This document shows, one piece after another, positions 1-9,465 of a stretch of DNA of 64,000 nt. A program made the position numbers and the translations under genes. Origin of the DNA: Desulfobulbaceae bacterium (GTDB lineage Bacteria; Desulfobacterota; Desulfobulbia; Desulfobulbales; Desulfocapsaceae). Position 1 is the first letter of the stretch. Each line of letters opens with the position of its first letter. The DNA lies in the NCBI GenBank assembly GCA_026988015.1, contig JALSMA010000055.1:29750-93749 (forward strand). The letters run 5' to 3'. The notes beneath the pieces were generated by a model. It saw nothing but the letters and a program-made list of their open reading frames with translations, made no database searches and had not been told where the DNA came from.

Positions 1-2
1 GG

Positions 3-245
3 ACCCTAACCGTTTCCACCATGAAGACTGAGGAGAGTGTTAAGATTGTGTTGACAGATACGGGATGTGGAGTTTCAGCTGACAATATCAGCAGGGTGTT
101 TGATCCTTATTTTACAACGAAACCTGAAGGTACAGGGCTTGGAATGGCGATGTCTGCTAAAATTGTGGAGGAGCATGGTGGGTCAATCACTTTTGAATCA
201 GAAGAAGGGAAGGGGACCTCTGTGATTGTAGAAATTCCCTGCTGA
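3..245 (+). CDS. Sensor histidine kinase, C-terminal part (5' truncated by window edge)
   Basis: The reading frame is open from the window edge (TLTVST before the first Met), so this is the 3' end of a longer gene. The residues form the end of a HATPase_c (GHKL) domain: a DTGCG N/G1 box, then FDPYFTTK (F box), then GTGLGMA (G2 box), ending in a typical GTSVIVEIP strand. This is the ATP-binding half of a two-component sensor kinase, which phosphorylates a conserved His in the missing DHp domain. The F-box form FDPYFTTK is common in NtrB- and PAS-type kinases. Sensor input and partner regulator cannot be judged. A poly-T, poly-C and poly-A stretch follows in the short convergent intergenic region. 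Confidence 0.85.
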   Translation, partial: TLTVSTMKTEESVKIVLTDTGCGVSADNISRVFDPYFTTKPEGTGLGMAMSAKIVEEHGGSITFESEEGKGTSVIVEIPC

Positions 246-335
246 GCTTTTTTTTAATCATGCATAATGAACCCTCCCCCCCCCTCCAAAAAAAAATCAT
301 GCTGGATTGTAATCGATCGGTAACAGCTTCGGATT

Positions 336-1001
336 TCAGTTCAGGGGGAGTTCTTTCGGCCCCTGTTTTTGTCCTTTTTGCGCCGATGATGGCTGTTTTC
401 CTGAGAATATTTCATAGAGAGACTGGAATAGTGTTTTAACTCCACCCCATATTTTGGGCAGAATCCATATTGCAGCCAGGAGAAAGACTACAAAAAAGAT
501 AAGAAATGCCAGGGGATAATGGAGCATGACCCAGATACCACCAATAACTGTGATATCCTCGAGCACTGACGCTGTCCAGTTGCTGAAAGGTTCCGGTGAG
601 GTATTGATCAATACACGGGTGCCAGCTTTTATGGTGTGCGTGGTGGCAGCCACCCCACCTCCGAGTATTCCTGCGGTGATTACCATGGCAGGATTAACAT
701 CTCCTACAGCGCTTGCAGCAAGGAGAACTCCTGCAGGGATGCGGATAAAAGAATGGATTGTGTCCCATCCGGTATCGACACCAGGAGTTTTATCCACAAA
801 AAACTCTATCAGATACATGAGAGCGGCAGCTCCAATAACCATGGGATTTTGTAAAACCATCAGTTGTTCAGGGAGTACGATGTTTCCTGTAAGTCCGAGA
901 CCACCAAGTACGGCGATCGTTGCATAAAGATTTATACCAGCAGCCCATGCGGTACCCATTGTGAGAGCGAGGGTTGTTGTCAGTTGTTGGTAGGCATCCA
1001 T
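336..1001 (-). CDS. DUF4126-type integral membrane protein
   Basis: This 221-residue protein has about four to five hydrophobic segments (roughly residues 10-35, 52-70, 88-115 and 150-190) and a charged C-terminal tail rich in Lys and Gln. The Gly/Ala-rich layout with TGWDTIHSFIRIPAG and GGGVAATTHTIKAGTR matches what I know of the DUF4126 family, small inner-membrane proteins of unknown function. The start is supported by a GGGGAGAAAG ribosome-binding site just upstream. It is convergent with the kinase to its left. The small gene at 1192-1377 lies upstream on the same strand, about 190 bases away. No function should be assigned beyond membrane location. Confidence 0.75.
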   Translation of the reverse strand: MDAYQQLTTTLALTMGTAWAAGINLYATIAVLGGLGLTGNIVLPEQLMVLQNPMVIGAAALMYLIEFFVDKTPGVDTGWDTIHSFIRIPAGVLLAASAVGDVNPAMVITAGILGGGVAATTHTIKAGTRVLINTSPEPFSNWTASVLEDITVIGGIWVMLHYPLAFLIFFVVFLLAAIWILPKIWGGVKTLFQSLYEIFSGKQPSSAQKGQKQGPKELPLN

Positions 1002-1191
1002 CTTTCTCCCCTTTTTTGATATCCTTTCATTATTCTGTGGCGAACTCGCTGAATGGAGGCGAATGATTGTTCACATATCCTGATTGGAAAATCTATGTTT
1101 TCATTTTGATATGTTATCAGAAAAAACCTCGCGAATCCGCGACAGATCTCAATGAAACGATAATCAGCTTTACGGCAGTGGCAAGTGGCCA

Positions 1192-1377
1192 CTACGAGTT
1201 TTGAAAGTTCCTGCGAAGAAATTCGCATTCTGCGGGATTGAGATCATATTTAATTTCAACCTGTTGCAGCAATATGTGCCGACTTTTATCCGGATGTTTC
1301 TCCAGAAGTAGACAGAGTTCGGCAAGTGCCTGCTTTTTTCGATCTCCCTTTACACGGGTGGGCTGTTCTGTTGACAT
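1192..1377 (-). CDS. Small conserved-looking hypothetical protein (61 aa)
   Basis: A short, highly charged, mostly helical protein with no signal peptide or membrane segment. The case for a real gene is a near-perfect Shine-Dalgarno (AGGAGGAAATATCAGC then ATG) and a sensible composition (KKQALAELCLLLEKHPDK). A competing minus-strand frame at 980-1228 has no such signal. I do not recognise the family. The C-terminal part (DLNPAECEFLRRNF) looks like a small helix-turn-helix-sized unit, but this is too short to call. It could be co-transcribed with the DUF4126 gene downstream. Confidence 0.55.
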   Translation of the reverse strand: MSTEQPTRVKGDRKKQALAELCLLLEKHPDKSRHILLQQVEIKYDLNPAECEFLRRNFQNS

Positions 1378-1562
1378 GCTGATATTTCCTCCTGATTATT
1401 TACTTGAAAAGTCTTTAGTTAGTTTCTGTTCACAAATGAGATTTTTTCTTCCTGGTTGAGGCGCAGAAGAAATTTAACCGCCGATATTTATAAGATATTC
1501 CGAAAATGAAATTCTCAAAGCAACGATGAGTTGGGATGAAAATACCATTTGTGGACGTGGCA

Positions 1563-3773
1563 CTAATTACATGGCTTCAGAATTATACCCGCGAGTGGTG
1601 GTACCGTCACACGGGCATGGTATTGGGCTTGGGCGTATGGTTTGGCTATGGATTTATAGATTGTTTTGTTTGAGGCATTACTCCCTCCAAATCTGGATTG
1701 GTCGGAACAGAACACCTGTTCATAGTTTCGTCCGCCAGGCAACCCAATTTTATAGTCATAAAAAGTCTGTGGGGTGTAGTTGAAAAGGCATACCAGGTGA
1801 TCATCCGGGTCTTTGGCAAACCTGGCATAGGATATGATAGAGTTAGAACGATCTTCCAGATCCATCCACTGGAATCCCTGTTGCTCAAAGTCCAGTTGCC
1901 AGAGGCTGGGATTGCCTTTGTAGATAGTATTGAGTTCTTTGAAAAAATTGAGCATTTCACGATGCAGTTCATTCTCGTGGAGTAAGTGAAAGTCAAGGCT
2001 CTGTTTGCAGTTCCATTCACGCCACTGGCCAAATTCACAGCCCATAAAAAGAAGTTTTTTACCGGGATGCATCCACATGGTCATAAAAAGAAGGCGCAGA
2101 TTCGCAAATTTCTGCCAGAGATCACCGGGCATTTTGTCAATCAGTGAACGTTTCCCGTGGACCACTTCATCATGAGAAAGTGGAAGGATGAAATTTTCGG
2201 AAAATGCATACATCATGGAAAAGGTAAGGTTGTTATGGTGATACTGCCGAAAAATTGGTTCTTTTTTGAAATAGTCGAGGATGTCATTCATCCAGCCCAT
2301 ATTCCATTTAAAACCGAAACCAAGCCCTCCCTGATCGGCAGGTTTGGAAACACCATAAAAACTGGTGGACTCCTCTGCTATCATCAGAGTTCCCGGGTGC
2401 AGATCATAGACAATTGAATTAAGGTGTTTGATGAACTCGATTGCTTCCAGGTTTTCCCTTCCCCCATAGCAGTTAGGAATCCATTCTCCGTCCTTTCGTG
2501 AGTAATCAAGGTAGAGCATGGATGCCACGGCATCGACCCGGAGTCCATCAATATGGTATTTATCTATCCAGAACAGAGCATTGGCGATGAGAAAGTTAGA
2601 CACCTCTTTTCTGCCATAGTTGTAAATATAGGTTCCCCATTCAGGATGATCGCCTTTCCTCGGATCTTCGTGTTCAAAGAGGGCGGTTCCATCAAAACGA
2701 GCCAGGCTATGAGAATCTTTCGGAAAATGAGCAGGAACCCAGTCAAGTATTACCCCTATACCTTCCTGATGACAGCAGTCCACAAAATACATGAAATCTT
2801 CAGGTACACCGTATCTGCTGGTCATGCTGAAGGGACCTGTTATCTGATAGCCCCACGACTCATCAAGAGGGTGCTCCATTATGGGCATGAGTTCAATATG
2901 GGTAAAACCAAGATTTTTAACATAAGGAATCAGTTTTCCAGCCAGTTCCCTGAAGGTCAAAAAACGGTCCGGGTTTGCAGGGTCACGCTGCCACGATCCT
3001 GCATGAACCTCATATATTGTCATGGGACTGTCATAGGGATTGGCTCGCTGCTTCTCTTCTTGCCAGTTAGCATCATGCCATTGATAATGGTCAAGGTAAC
3101 GAACCGTTGAGGCTGTTTTCGGCCTGTGTTCCCCAAAAAACTGAAAAGGATCAGACTTCTCAAGGATATCTCCACGGGTGGTTCTGATCTCGAATTTGTA
3201 TATTTCATCCTCTCCAATTCCAGGGAGGAATAATTCCCATATTCCAGAGCTACCCAGACTACGCATGGGATGAATTCTGCCATCCCAACTGTTAAAATTA
3301 CCAATTACAGATACCCGGGTTGCAGAAGGAGCCCATACACGGAAGATGGTACCATGTATTTGCGAGTACATACCTGGGTGTGCCCCGATATGCTCATACA
3401 ACTTATAATTTGTACCGAAGTTAAAGAGAAACCGATCTTCCTCACTTAAAATCGGCATAAAACGGTAAGGGTCATTGATAATGCTTTCAACACCATCTTT
3501 ATATATGATTTTGTATTGGTAGGTATACGGATCCAGGTCAGTGTCTGCGACATCACCACGATCAATGATCACTTCAAAAATTCCTTGTTCACGGACTCGG
3601 TCCATGGGGATTTCCTGCCCATCAATAAGGAGAGAGACAGTTCTGGCGTGGGGTTGGAAACAGCGTATCAGGGCGGATTCTTCATCTTGGCCTGTGAAGT
3701 GAACGCCCAGGACTTGGAAGGGATCGTAGTGTTCTGCACGGAGGAGGCGATTAATCGGTTCGTTCTTACCCAT
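1563..3773 (-). CDS. glgB: 1,4-alpha-glucan branching enzyme GlgB
   Basis: The 736-residue protein is full length for GlgB. It transfers alpha-1,4-glucan segments to form alpha-1,6 branches in glycogen, in the cytoplasm. Visible domains are an N-terminal CBM48-like region (HYDPFQVLGVH near residue 16, then a second FRVWAPSATRVSVIGNFN module near 145), a GH13 barrel with conserved region II GLRVDAVASMLYLDY (nucleophile Asp), AEEST (acid/base Glu) and SHDEVVHGK (transition-state Asp), and a C-terminal beta domain. The start at ATG has AGGGG about 9 bases upstream. No other glycogen gene (glgA, glgC, glgP) is adjacent, so it stands alone here. Confidence is high from the catalytic motifs and length. 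Confidence 0.97.
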   Translation of the reverse strand: MGKNEPINRLLRAEHYDPFQVLGVHFTGQDEESALIRCFQPHARTVSLLIDGQEIPMDRVREQGIFEVIIDRGDVADTDLDPYTYQYKIIYKDGVESIINDPYRFMPILSEEDRFLFNFGTNYKLYEHIGAHPGMYSQIHGTIFRVWAPSATRVSVIGNFNSWDGRIHPMRSLGSSGIWELFLPGIGEDEIYKFEIRTTRGDILEKSDPFQFFGEHRPKTASTVRYLDHYQWHDANWQEEKQRANPYDSPMTIYEVHAGSWQRDPANPDRFLTFRELAGKLIPYVKNLGFTHIELMPIMEHPLDESWGYQITGPFSMTSRYGVPEDFMYFVDCCHQEGIGVILDWVPAHFPKDSHSLARFDGTALFEHEDPRKGDHPEWGTYIYNYGRKEVSNFLIANALFWIDKYHIDGLRVDAVASMLYLDYSRKDGEWIPNCYGGRENLEAIEFIKHLNSIVYDLHPGTLMIAEESTSFYGVSKPADQGGLGFGFKWNMGWMNDILDYFKKEPIFRQYHHNNLTFSMMYAFSENFILPLSHDEVVHGKRSLIDKMPGDLWQKFANLRLLFMTMWMHPGKKLLFMGCEFGQWREWNCKQSLDFHLLHENELHREMLNFFKELNTIYKGNPSLWQLDFEQQGFQWMDLEDRSNSIISYARFAKDPDDHLVCLFNYTPQTFYDYKIGLPGGRNYEQVFCSDQSRFGGSNASNKTIYKSIAKPYAQAQYHARVTVPPLAGIILKPCN

Positions 3774-4216
3774 GGGTAACCCCTAAGCTTAAGAATACAA
3801 TTTTAGTGCCTTACTTCATAAAAGCTGTAATAAGAATCAAAAAACTATGAGAACCTTTTGGAATCATAAATTTAGAGTTATTACCAAGGCACATATCCAG
3901 CGACTCTGAAAAGTTTTTCGACCTGTCAGGTTAGATGCTTGTTTGAAACTAGATTAGCAAATCCTGGTGGGAAAATATAGGCTAAAATGTGCTGGAAAAT
4001 AAATAATACAGCTAATATCGATTAACAAAGATACAGTGTTATGAACACTACTTGACCTCAGCTGAAAAGATCTGTTATTGTGCAGACATCTCAAGCAGTA
4101 AAAGAGCGCTTTTTTCGCATTCCTTAAATTCGTGACAGCCGGTTGACTATCACTGTCACCAGCAGCCGCGTATTTATGGTATTTTCAGGTAACTATTGGC
4201 AAAGAACTCCAGGAAT
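3774..4216. other. Gene-free divergent intergenic region between glgB and the algH-like gene
   Basis: About 440 bases, AT-rich, with no credible ORF, lying between divergently transcribed genes. It should carry promoters for both. Apart from a weak -35/-10 pair listed separately, I see no long repeat, RNA gene or strong hairpin. Confidence 0.6.
4052..4080 (+). promoter_or_regulatory. Possible sigma-70-type promoter upstream of the algH-like gene
   Basis: TTGACC (close to the -35 consensus) is followed after 17 bases by TTATTG, a weak -10 box, about 135 bases before the algH-like start. Another TTGACT lies at about 4143. This is inferred from sequence alone. Confidence 0.25.
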
Positions 4217-4786
4217 ATGACAGAAAAACCCCTCATTGACAGCTTGACAGGGTCTTTTCTTCTGTCTACAGCCCAAATGCCGGATCCACGTTTTGCCGAA
4301 CAGGTTATATATATCTGTTCTCATGGCCATGACGGGGCTGTGGGGATTGCTATCAATAAACCAAATCCACTGCTTAGTCTTGAAGAGGTGCTTTACAGCA
4401 ATAATCTTCCTATTCCTGATAACTTCCATGCACCTGTATACATGGGAGGGCCGGTTGAACCGACTTCTGCCTTTATTCTTTACACTTCTGATTATCTCAC
4501 AGAGCAGCAGATTGAGGTGAGTTCGTCGGTGTATCTGTCACGCAACACACAGGTACTTGAGGATATTTCAAATGGTTGTGGTCCTGAAAAATTTATTTTT
4601 GCGGTTGGGTATGCCGGGTGGGCACCGGGTCAGCTTGAACAGGAGTTGGTTTCCCAGGGATGGCTCACCATTCCAGGGCACGATTCCATTATTTTTGATG
4701 TACCGGACGAAGATAAATGGCGTGAGGCTGCAGCTATTTATGGAATAGATATTTCCACATATCAGGATCTTATCGGTAACGCCTGA
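4217..4786 (+). CDS. AlgH/YqgE family (UPF0301) protein
   Basis: A 189-residue cytosolic protein of the DUF179/UPF0301 family. The diagnostic N-terminal block is TGSFLLSTAQMPDPRFAEQV followed by ICSHGHDGAVGIAINKP, and the C-terminal part holds GYAGWAPGQLEQEL. The family is widespread; AlgH was linked genetically to alginate regulation in Pseudomonas, but the biochemical role is unknown. I chose ATG at 4217 because family members begin just before the LTGSFLL block; a TTG at 4196 in the same frame would add seven residues and neither has a strong ribosome-binding site. It is followed by the ykgJ-like gene and rlmH on the same strand, possibly one transcript. Confidence 0.88.
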   Translation: MTEKPLIDSLTGSFLLSTAQMPDPRFAEQVIYICSHGHDGAVGIAINKPNPLLSLEEVLYSNNLPIPDNFHAPVYMGGPVEPTSAFILYTSDYLTEQQIEVSSSVYLSRNTQVLEDISNGCGPEKFIFAVGYAGWAPGQLEQELVSQGWLTIPGHDSIIFDVPDEDKWREAAAIYGIDISTYQDLIGNA

Positions 4787-4880
4787 TTTCAAGAAAAAAT
4801 ATTATTTCAATATCCTGCCAGGCGAACAATCACGAATCCGTCAAGGGCCAGGGAGTAAAACAATAGTGCGGGTGTAATAA

Positions 4881-5282
4881 ATGGCTGATGTAAAAGATAT
4901 ATTCGAATGTACCCAGTGTGGTTACTGTTGCCAGGGGGAAACGACCGTATCCCTTGATGAAAAAGATCGGAAGAGAATGGTAGCGGCACTTGGGCTTACT
5001 GAGGCAGAGGTAAGAAACAGGTATTGGCGTGTCAATGGAAACGTGGTGCAGATGAAAATTGTCGACGGCCATTGTATCTTCTATGATAACGGCTGTACAG
5101 TTCACCAGGGTCGTCCCTGGCGTTGTGCCCAGTGGCCTTTACATCCTTCCATGCTCGGTGATGAAAACAACTATGATACTATCTCCGAATCGTGTCCCGG
5201 GATTAATACAGATATTTCTTATGATGAATTCCGCCGAACATTACAGGAACTGATTGATGAGCAGGTCATTATTCACTGTTAA
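4881..5282 (+). CDS. YkgJ-type cysteine-cluster protein (putative Zn/Fe chelating)
   Basis: This 133-residue protein opens with CTQCGYCC (near residue 11), followed by a second Cys group (CIFYDNGCTVHQGRPWRCAQWP), which is the pattern of the YkgJ/CxxCxxCC family annotated as a zinc- or iron-chelating domain. It has no signal peptide. Function is not established; some members are suspected to hold Fe-S clusters or metals for protein modification. It sits between algH and rlmH, with only five bases before the rlmH start, so the two are probably translated from one message. Confidence 0.85.
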   Translation: MADVKDIFECTQCGYCCQGETTVSLDEKDRKRMVAALGLTEAEVRNRYWRVNGNVVQMKIVDGHCIFYDNGCTVHQGRPWRCAQWPLHPSMLGDENNYDTISESCPGINTDISYDEFRRTLQELIDEQVIIHC

Positions 5283-5287
5283 TTTAA

Positions 5288-5755
5288 ATGAGAATTGAAT
5301 TACCGTTTCTTGGTAAAACGAAAAATTCCTTTATTGATCAAGGAATTAAAGAGTATTGCAGTCGACTCAAGCATTATAGCTCTCTGCATATTCATGTCTT
5401 GAAAACCAAGATGAAAAAAGGCTGGAACGAAGAGCAACAGCGATGTGAGGAGGGCCGTGTATTACTTGCATCCCTGCCGCAGGCGACTGTTAAGGTTGTT
5501 CTTGACGCTGGTGGCGGGCAGCTCTCTTCGGAGGCTTTTGCCGCACTTATCTCCCGTTTTGAACAGGATGGGCGAAAGCATATTGCTTTCTTAATAGGCG
5601 GGCCAACTGGACATGCTACTGAAGTGCTTGATAGTGCAGACCATCTGATTTCTTTCTCAAAAATGACCTTTACCCATGATATGGTACGGCTCTTTCTAGT
5701 GGAACAGTTGTACCGGGCCTACACAATCAAAGCTGGTGAAAAATATCACAAGTAA
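5288..5755 (+). CDS. rlmH: 23S rRNA (pseudouridine-1915-N3)-methyltransferase RlmH
   Basis: The 155-residue length is exact for RlmH, a SPOUT-class methyltransferase that uses SAM to methylate pseudouridine 1915 in helix 69 of 23S rRNA on assembled ribosomes. Family marks are LDAGGGQLSSEAFA, the SAM-loop FLIGGPTGH, and the C-terminal MTFTHDMVRLFLVEQLYRAY ending in GEKYHK. The C-terminal KYHK ending is nearly invariant. It is convergent with the hybrid kinase gene to its right, with 38 bases between the stop codons. Confidence 0.96.
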   Translation: MRIELPFLGKTKNSFIDQGIKEYCSRLKHYSSLHIHVLKTKMKKGWNEEQQRCEEGRVLLASLPQATVKVVLDAGGGQLSSEAFAALISRFEQDGRKHIAFLIGGPTGHATEVLDSADHLISFSKMTFTHDMVRLFLVEQLYRAYTIKAGEKYHK

Positions 5756-5793
5756 TCAGCTGTTAGTCGAGTTGCCAGGGAATATCCCTTGGC

Positions 5794-8700
5794 TCAGGGA
5801 GTATTGCGTAAGGTTGCAAGAAAGCTGGTTATCAGTTTCCCTGCCTTTTCAAAATCAAAACGTGTCACGCAACGGTCTATTTCAGTAATTTCTTTATCCC
5901 AGGTACTACCTAGGAAGTATGGTTGTATTTGCTGCCAGCATTGTACAGCGCGGAAATCCATCTGTTTGAGTTGTTGAAGCAACTTTTGGAGAAGGCGGAC
6001 TGGCTCATCCAAGTTTGTGGATGAAAATGGTATATCTTCAAGGATCTGGAAGCTGCCCCGGTTTTCAAGGGAACAGATCGATTGTTGCAGTTCTTCCCAG
6101 GCAATGGCAAGTTGGCTCAACAGGGGGGCTGTACTCTGCCCATTGGATATAGCCTCTTCGAGCCTGCTGGCGACATCTTGTATCCTATAGGCACATAAAT
6201 TTCCGGCTACACCCTTCACAGTATGAAAAAGACGCTTGAAGGTTTCCTGGTCTTTATGGTGCAGTAGTTCAACGGCATCACTATAGCAGGATCCATATTC
6301 CGTGCTGAAATCTCTTAAGAGGCGCAGGTAGAGTTTGCTGTTCCCTTCAAGACGGGCAATACCACTTTGGAGATCTATCCCGGGTAGTGCATTGGGGAGG
6401 TTTCTCTCAGAGTTTGTTACAGGGGCATGTTGTTTTTTTGCCTTGGAAATGTGGGTGCCTACCTCACCACTCTTTTTTCCAATCCATAGCGCCAGGGTGG
6501 TAAATAGCGCAGTAATATTTATTGGTTTTCCTATATAGTCATTCATACCAGTAGCCAGGCCTTTTTCACGATCACCGTTCATGGTATGTGCTGTCATGGC
6601 AATAATCGGGATTTTTGAAAAAGGTATATCTTGGGTGGCTTCTATTTCACGTATCTTTTTTGTTGCCTTGTATCCGTCGAGTACCGGCATTTGGATATCC
6701 ATTAAAATAGCAGAATAGTGGGAATTGTTTGCAAGGCTTGACCTAAATTTATCAACAGCGATAACACCATTTGCAGCAATATCAACAGTGATATGTGCTT
6801 TGGCCAGGATTTCTACAGAAATTTGCTGGTTAATGGCATTATCTTCAACAAGAAGGATGTGTGCACCATCAATAAGATGCATTGCATCAAGTCTTTGATC
6901 TTCCACCCTGTATTCATGTGACAGGAGTTGTTTGTTTACATCGGTTTCATTCTTAAACTTTAGAATAAAAGAAAACGTACTTCCTGCTTCCGGATTGTCG
7001 GTAATCATAATGGTGCCCCCCATTATTTCGATAAGTTCTTTAGAGATGGCAAGTCCAAGGCCGGTTCCACCATATTTACGGGTGTGGGAGGGGTCGATCT
7101 GGCTGAAGGCATCAAAAAGTGTTGAAAGTTTATCCGAGGGGATACCTATTCCGCTGTCTGTAATGGTAAACTTTATACGGGAAAGAGACTTACTTTTATT
7201 GACCAGTGATATAGTAGCAGTAACCCCGCCCTGTTCTGTAAATTTAAGCCCGTTGCCAATGAGGTTGGTCAGAACTTGGCGTAATCGTGTCTGGTCTCCA
7301 TATATAAATGTTGGGACGTCATCGTCTATGTGTAATTCTAAGCTTAGTTTCTTTTTCTGAGCTTGGTGAACGAAAAGATTTTCAAGTTGATTTATAAGAT
7401 CGGGTAATGAGAACAGGCTTTCATCAAGTTCAAGTTTTCCTGCTTCAATTTTTGAATAATCAAGAATGTCGTTAAGTATTTTGAGGAGTCCCCTTGCAGA
7501 AGAATGAATTTTATTGAGATAATCAAACTGACGGTCAGTGAGAGATGTCTCAAGAGCAAGTTCAGAAAGGCCTATCAGAGCATTCATGGGTGTTCGTATT
7601 TCATGGCTCATATTTGCAAGAAAAAGACTTTTCAGTCTGCTGGCCTCCTCAGCTTCTTGTTGTGCTCTTTGCAATTTTGCCTCTGTTGATTTTCGTTCCG
7701 TGATATCTTCCTTTACTGCAACGAAATGACGGATGTTGCCATCAGCATCTCGAATAGGTGATATTGATGCGAGTTCCCAGAAAAGTTCTCCATTTTTTTT
7801 GCGGTTGCAGAATTCTCCGTGCCAGTCTTGACCTGACAGAATGGTATCCCACATTTCTTTGAAATGGAGATTTGATTGTAGTCCAGCATTTAAAATCCTC
7901 GGGTTTTGGCCAATGGCCTCTTCTGGACTGTAAAGGGTCAATTCTGAGAATTTAGGGTTCACGTATTCGATTGTCCCATTTCTGTCTGTAATGACAATGG
8001 ATACTGGGCTGTTTCTGACTGCTTCTGCAAGTTGTCTCATCTCCTCCTGGGAATGAAGATGTTCCGTCTTTTCACGATCAAGCTCTCTGTTTCTGGTGGC
8101 GAGAGTCTCGTTTATTTGCATGAGCTCTTTAGTGCGGTTTTCAACTATCTTTTCAAGGTTGTTACGCTGGACATTGAGTTGATCTAGAATCTGCTGCCGC
8201 GTAACCACTTCAGTTAAGAGTTGTTCCGTAGTTTCTTTGAGACTATGGACAGTGTCCGTCATGACTCTGCCAATTTGATTGAACTCATAGATTGGGCTCT
8301 GCTGGTAGCAGGCATCTTCTTTTTTGACTATCTGGGCAGCAAATGAGGAGAGACTGGCAAGAGGTTTTATGAATATCCGCTTTACCAGGAAGAATGTCAG
8401 TGTCGATAGAGCTGCAGCGAGCAATAACAGGTAAATAAGTTTACTCTGATAGGCAGCTTTACTCTCAGCGAATATGGATTCATGAACAATAAACACAAGT
8501 TCAAGTGGGCTTTCCTGGTTATTGATTCTAAGATTTTTGTGATGGACCACGTACCCATCATTGAGAATTGAAAATGAAGAACCGGAAGAGTTCAAAGCTT
8601 CGTTAACGGCGGCCTGCAGCAGAGGAGCATCAGCGTATTCGGTAGACACAATGATCCTTCCCTTATGAACAAGGAGCAGTGCCTCGGCCTGTATTTTGTC

Positions 8701-9321
8701 ACGGAGGTTTTCTGCCAGAGAGGTATCAGTGTTGAGAACCATACCACCAAATAGATTTCCGGTTATTATCCCTGTAACGTCGTTGATGAGTGGAAAATAG
8801 TTTCCAGCGATAACCAGGTTGGATACTTCTTCCGGAAATATGAAAAGAGTGACAGAGTGATCGGGATCAGGAGTATTTTCTGTCAGAATGGGCAGGACAG
8901 TTTCCAAATCTAAAAAAGGCGAACTGGCATCAACAAATATCTTGTTCTCTTTGTCTTTGACAAAGAGAACATTTAGACGGTTGTGAGTGTCTGATGAAAG
9001 GGTTTTTTGGAGGATTGTAGATATATTGGTGCTATCAGAAGCGGTTAGCGCTTCTTTTAATATGGGGTCTGCTGCAATGTATTTAGTGTTGAGTCCCAGA
9101 GTTTCAAAAATAGAATTAAGACTGTTCTCCGTGTTAACATGATTTTGAAACAAATATCCTTTCAACTGTTCAGTAATGACTTTATCGTTGAACTGATAGT
9201 TCCAGTAAAGGAGAGGGATGGTGAAAAGCAAAAAAAGAAACACAAAATAGATTGGAACTACCTGGGAAAGCCTTTTTCCACCGGGCTGATTTTGAGTTTT
9301 GAGTTGTGGCTTAAGGTTCAT
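5794..9321 (-). CDS. BarA-like hybrid sensor histidine kinase (PAS-HisKA-HATPase-REC-Hpt)
   Basis: A 1175-residue membrane kinase. Membrane segments at about 20-40 and 293-313 flank a periplasmic sensor region of about 250 residues. Then come a HAMP-like linker, a coiled coil, a PAS/PAC domain (about 430-545), a HisKA dimerisation domain with His573 in NMSHEIRTP, a HATPase domain (DTGIGIP, GGTGLGLAIS), a receiver domain with phospho-acceptor Asp875 in ILMDIQMP, and a C-terminal Hpt domain with His1033 in LFHTVKG. The phosphorelay His-Asp-His is therefore complete and should pass phosphate to a separate response regulator. It lies downstream of the c-di-GMP gene block on the same strand, separated by about 140 bases from the decayed REC-GGDEF gene. 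The ligand is unknown. Confidence 0.93.
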   Translation of the reverse strand: MNLKPQLKTQNQPGGKRLSQVVPIYFVFLFLLFTIPLLYWNYQFNDKVITEQLKGYLFQNHVNTENSLNSIFETLGLNTKYIAADPILKEALTASDSTNISTILQKTLSSDTHNRLNVLFVKDKENKIFVDASSPFLDLETVLPILTENTPDPDHSVTLFIFPEEVSNLVIAGNYFPLINDVTGIITGNLFGGMVLNTDTSLAENLRDKIQAEALLLVHKGRIIVSTEYADAPLLQAAVNEALNSSGSSFSILNDGYVVHHKNLRINNQESPLELVFIVHESIFAESKAAYQSKLIYLLLLAAALSTLTFFLVKRIFIKPLASLSSFAAQIVKKEDACYQQSPIYEFNQIGRVMTDTVHSLKETTEQLLTEVVTRQQILDQLNVQRNNLEKIVENRTKELMQINETLATRNRELDREKTEHLHSQEEMRQLAEAVRNSPVSIVITDRNGTIEYVNPKFSELTLYSPEEAIGQNPRILNAGLQSNLHFKEMWDTILSGQDWHGEFCNRKKNGELFWELASISPIRDADGNIRHFVAVKEDITERKSTEAKLQRAQQEAEEASRLKSLFLANMSHEIRTPMNALIGLSELALETSLTDRQFDYLNKIHSSARGLLKILNDILDYSKIEAGKLELDESLFSLPDLINQLENLFVHQAQKKKLSLELHIDDDVPTFIYGDQTRLRQVLTNLIGNGLKFTEQGGVTATISLVNKSKSLSRIKFTITDSGIGIPSDKLSTLFDAFSQIDPSHTRKYGGTGLGLAISKELIEIMGGTIMITDNPEAGSTFSFILKFKNETDVNKQLLSHEYRVEDQRLDAMHLIDGAHILLVEDNAINQQISVEILAKAHITVDIAANGVIAVDKFRSSLANNSHYSAILMDIQMPVLDGYKATKKIREIEATQDIPFSKIPIIAMTAHTMNGDREKGLATGMNDYIGKPINITALFTTLALWIGKKSGEVGTHISKAKKQHAPVTNSERNLPNALPGIDLQSGIARLEGNSKLYLRLLRDFSTEYGSCYSDAVELLHHKDQETFKRLFHTVKGVAGNLCAYRIQDVASRLEEAISNGQSTAPLLSQLAIAWEELQQSICSLENRGSFQILEDIPFSSTNLDEPVRLLQKLLQQLKQMDFRAVQCWQQIQPYFLGSTWDKEITEIDRCVTRFDFEKAGKLITSFLATLRNTP

Positions 9322-9465
9322 TGTTGAATGTTAATCCTGGAAAATATTGATATTTTGATTGTGACATTATCATTTTTTGTTCCTGCCTGTTTTCTTGCCC
9401 TGTAGAGAGGCTCATCGGCAAGTTAAATACACTGTTCGAGGGTAAAGTTGTTTCCACTTAAATAT

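Noticed and set aside
270..300. Poly-C and poly-A tracts after the kinase fragment
   Set aside because: Could be phase-variable or an artefact, but they are between convergent genes and affect no coding frame or obvious promoter.
980..1228. Minus-strand ORF of 82 codons overlapping the small gene
   Set aside because: No ribosome-binding site, and it overlaps both the DUF4126 start and the 61-residue gene that has a near-perfect AGGAGG site.
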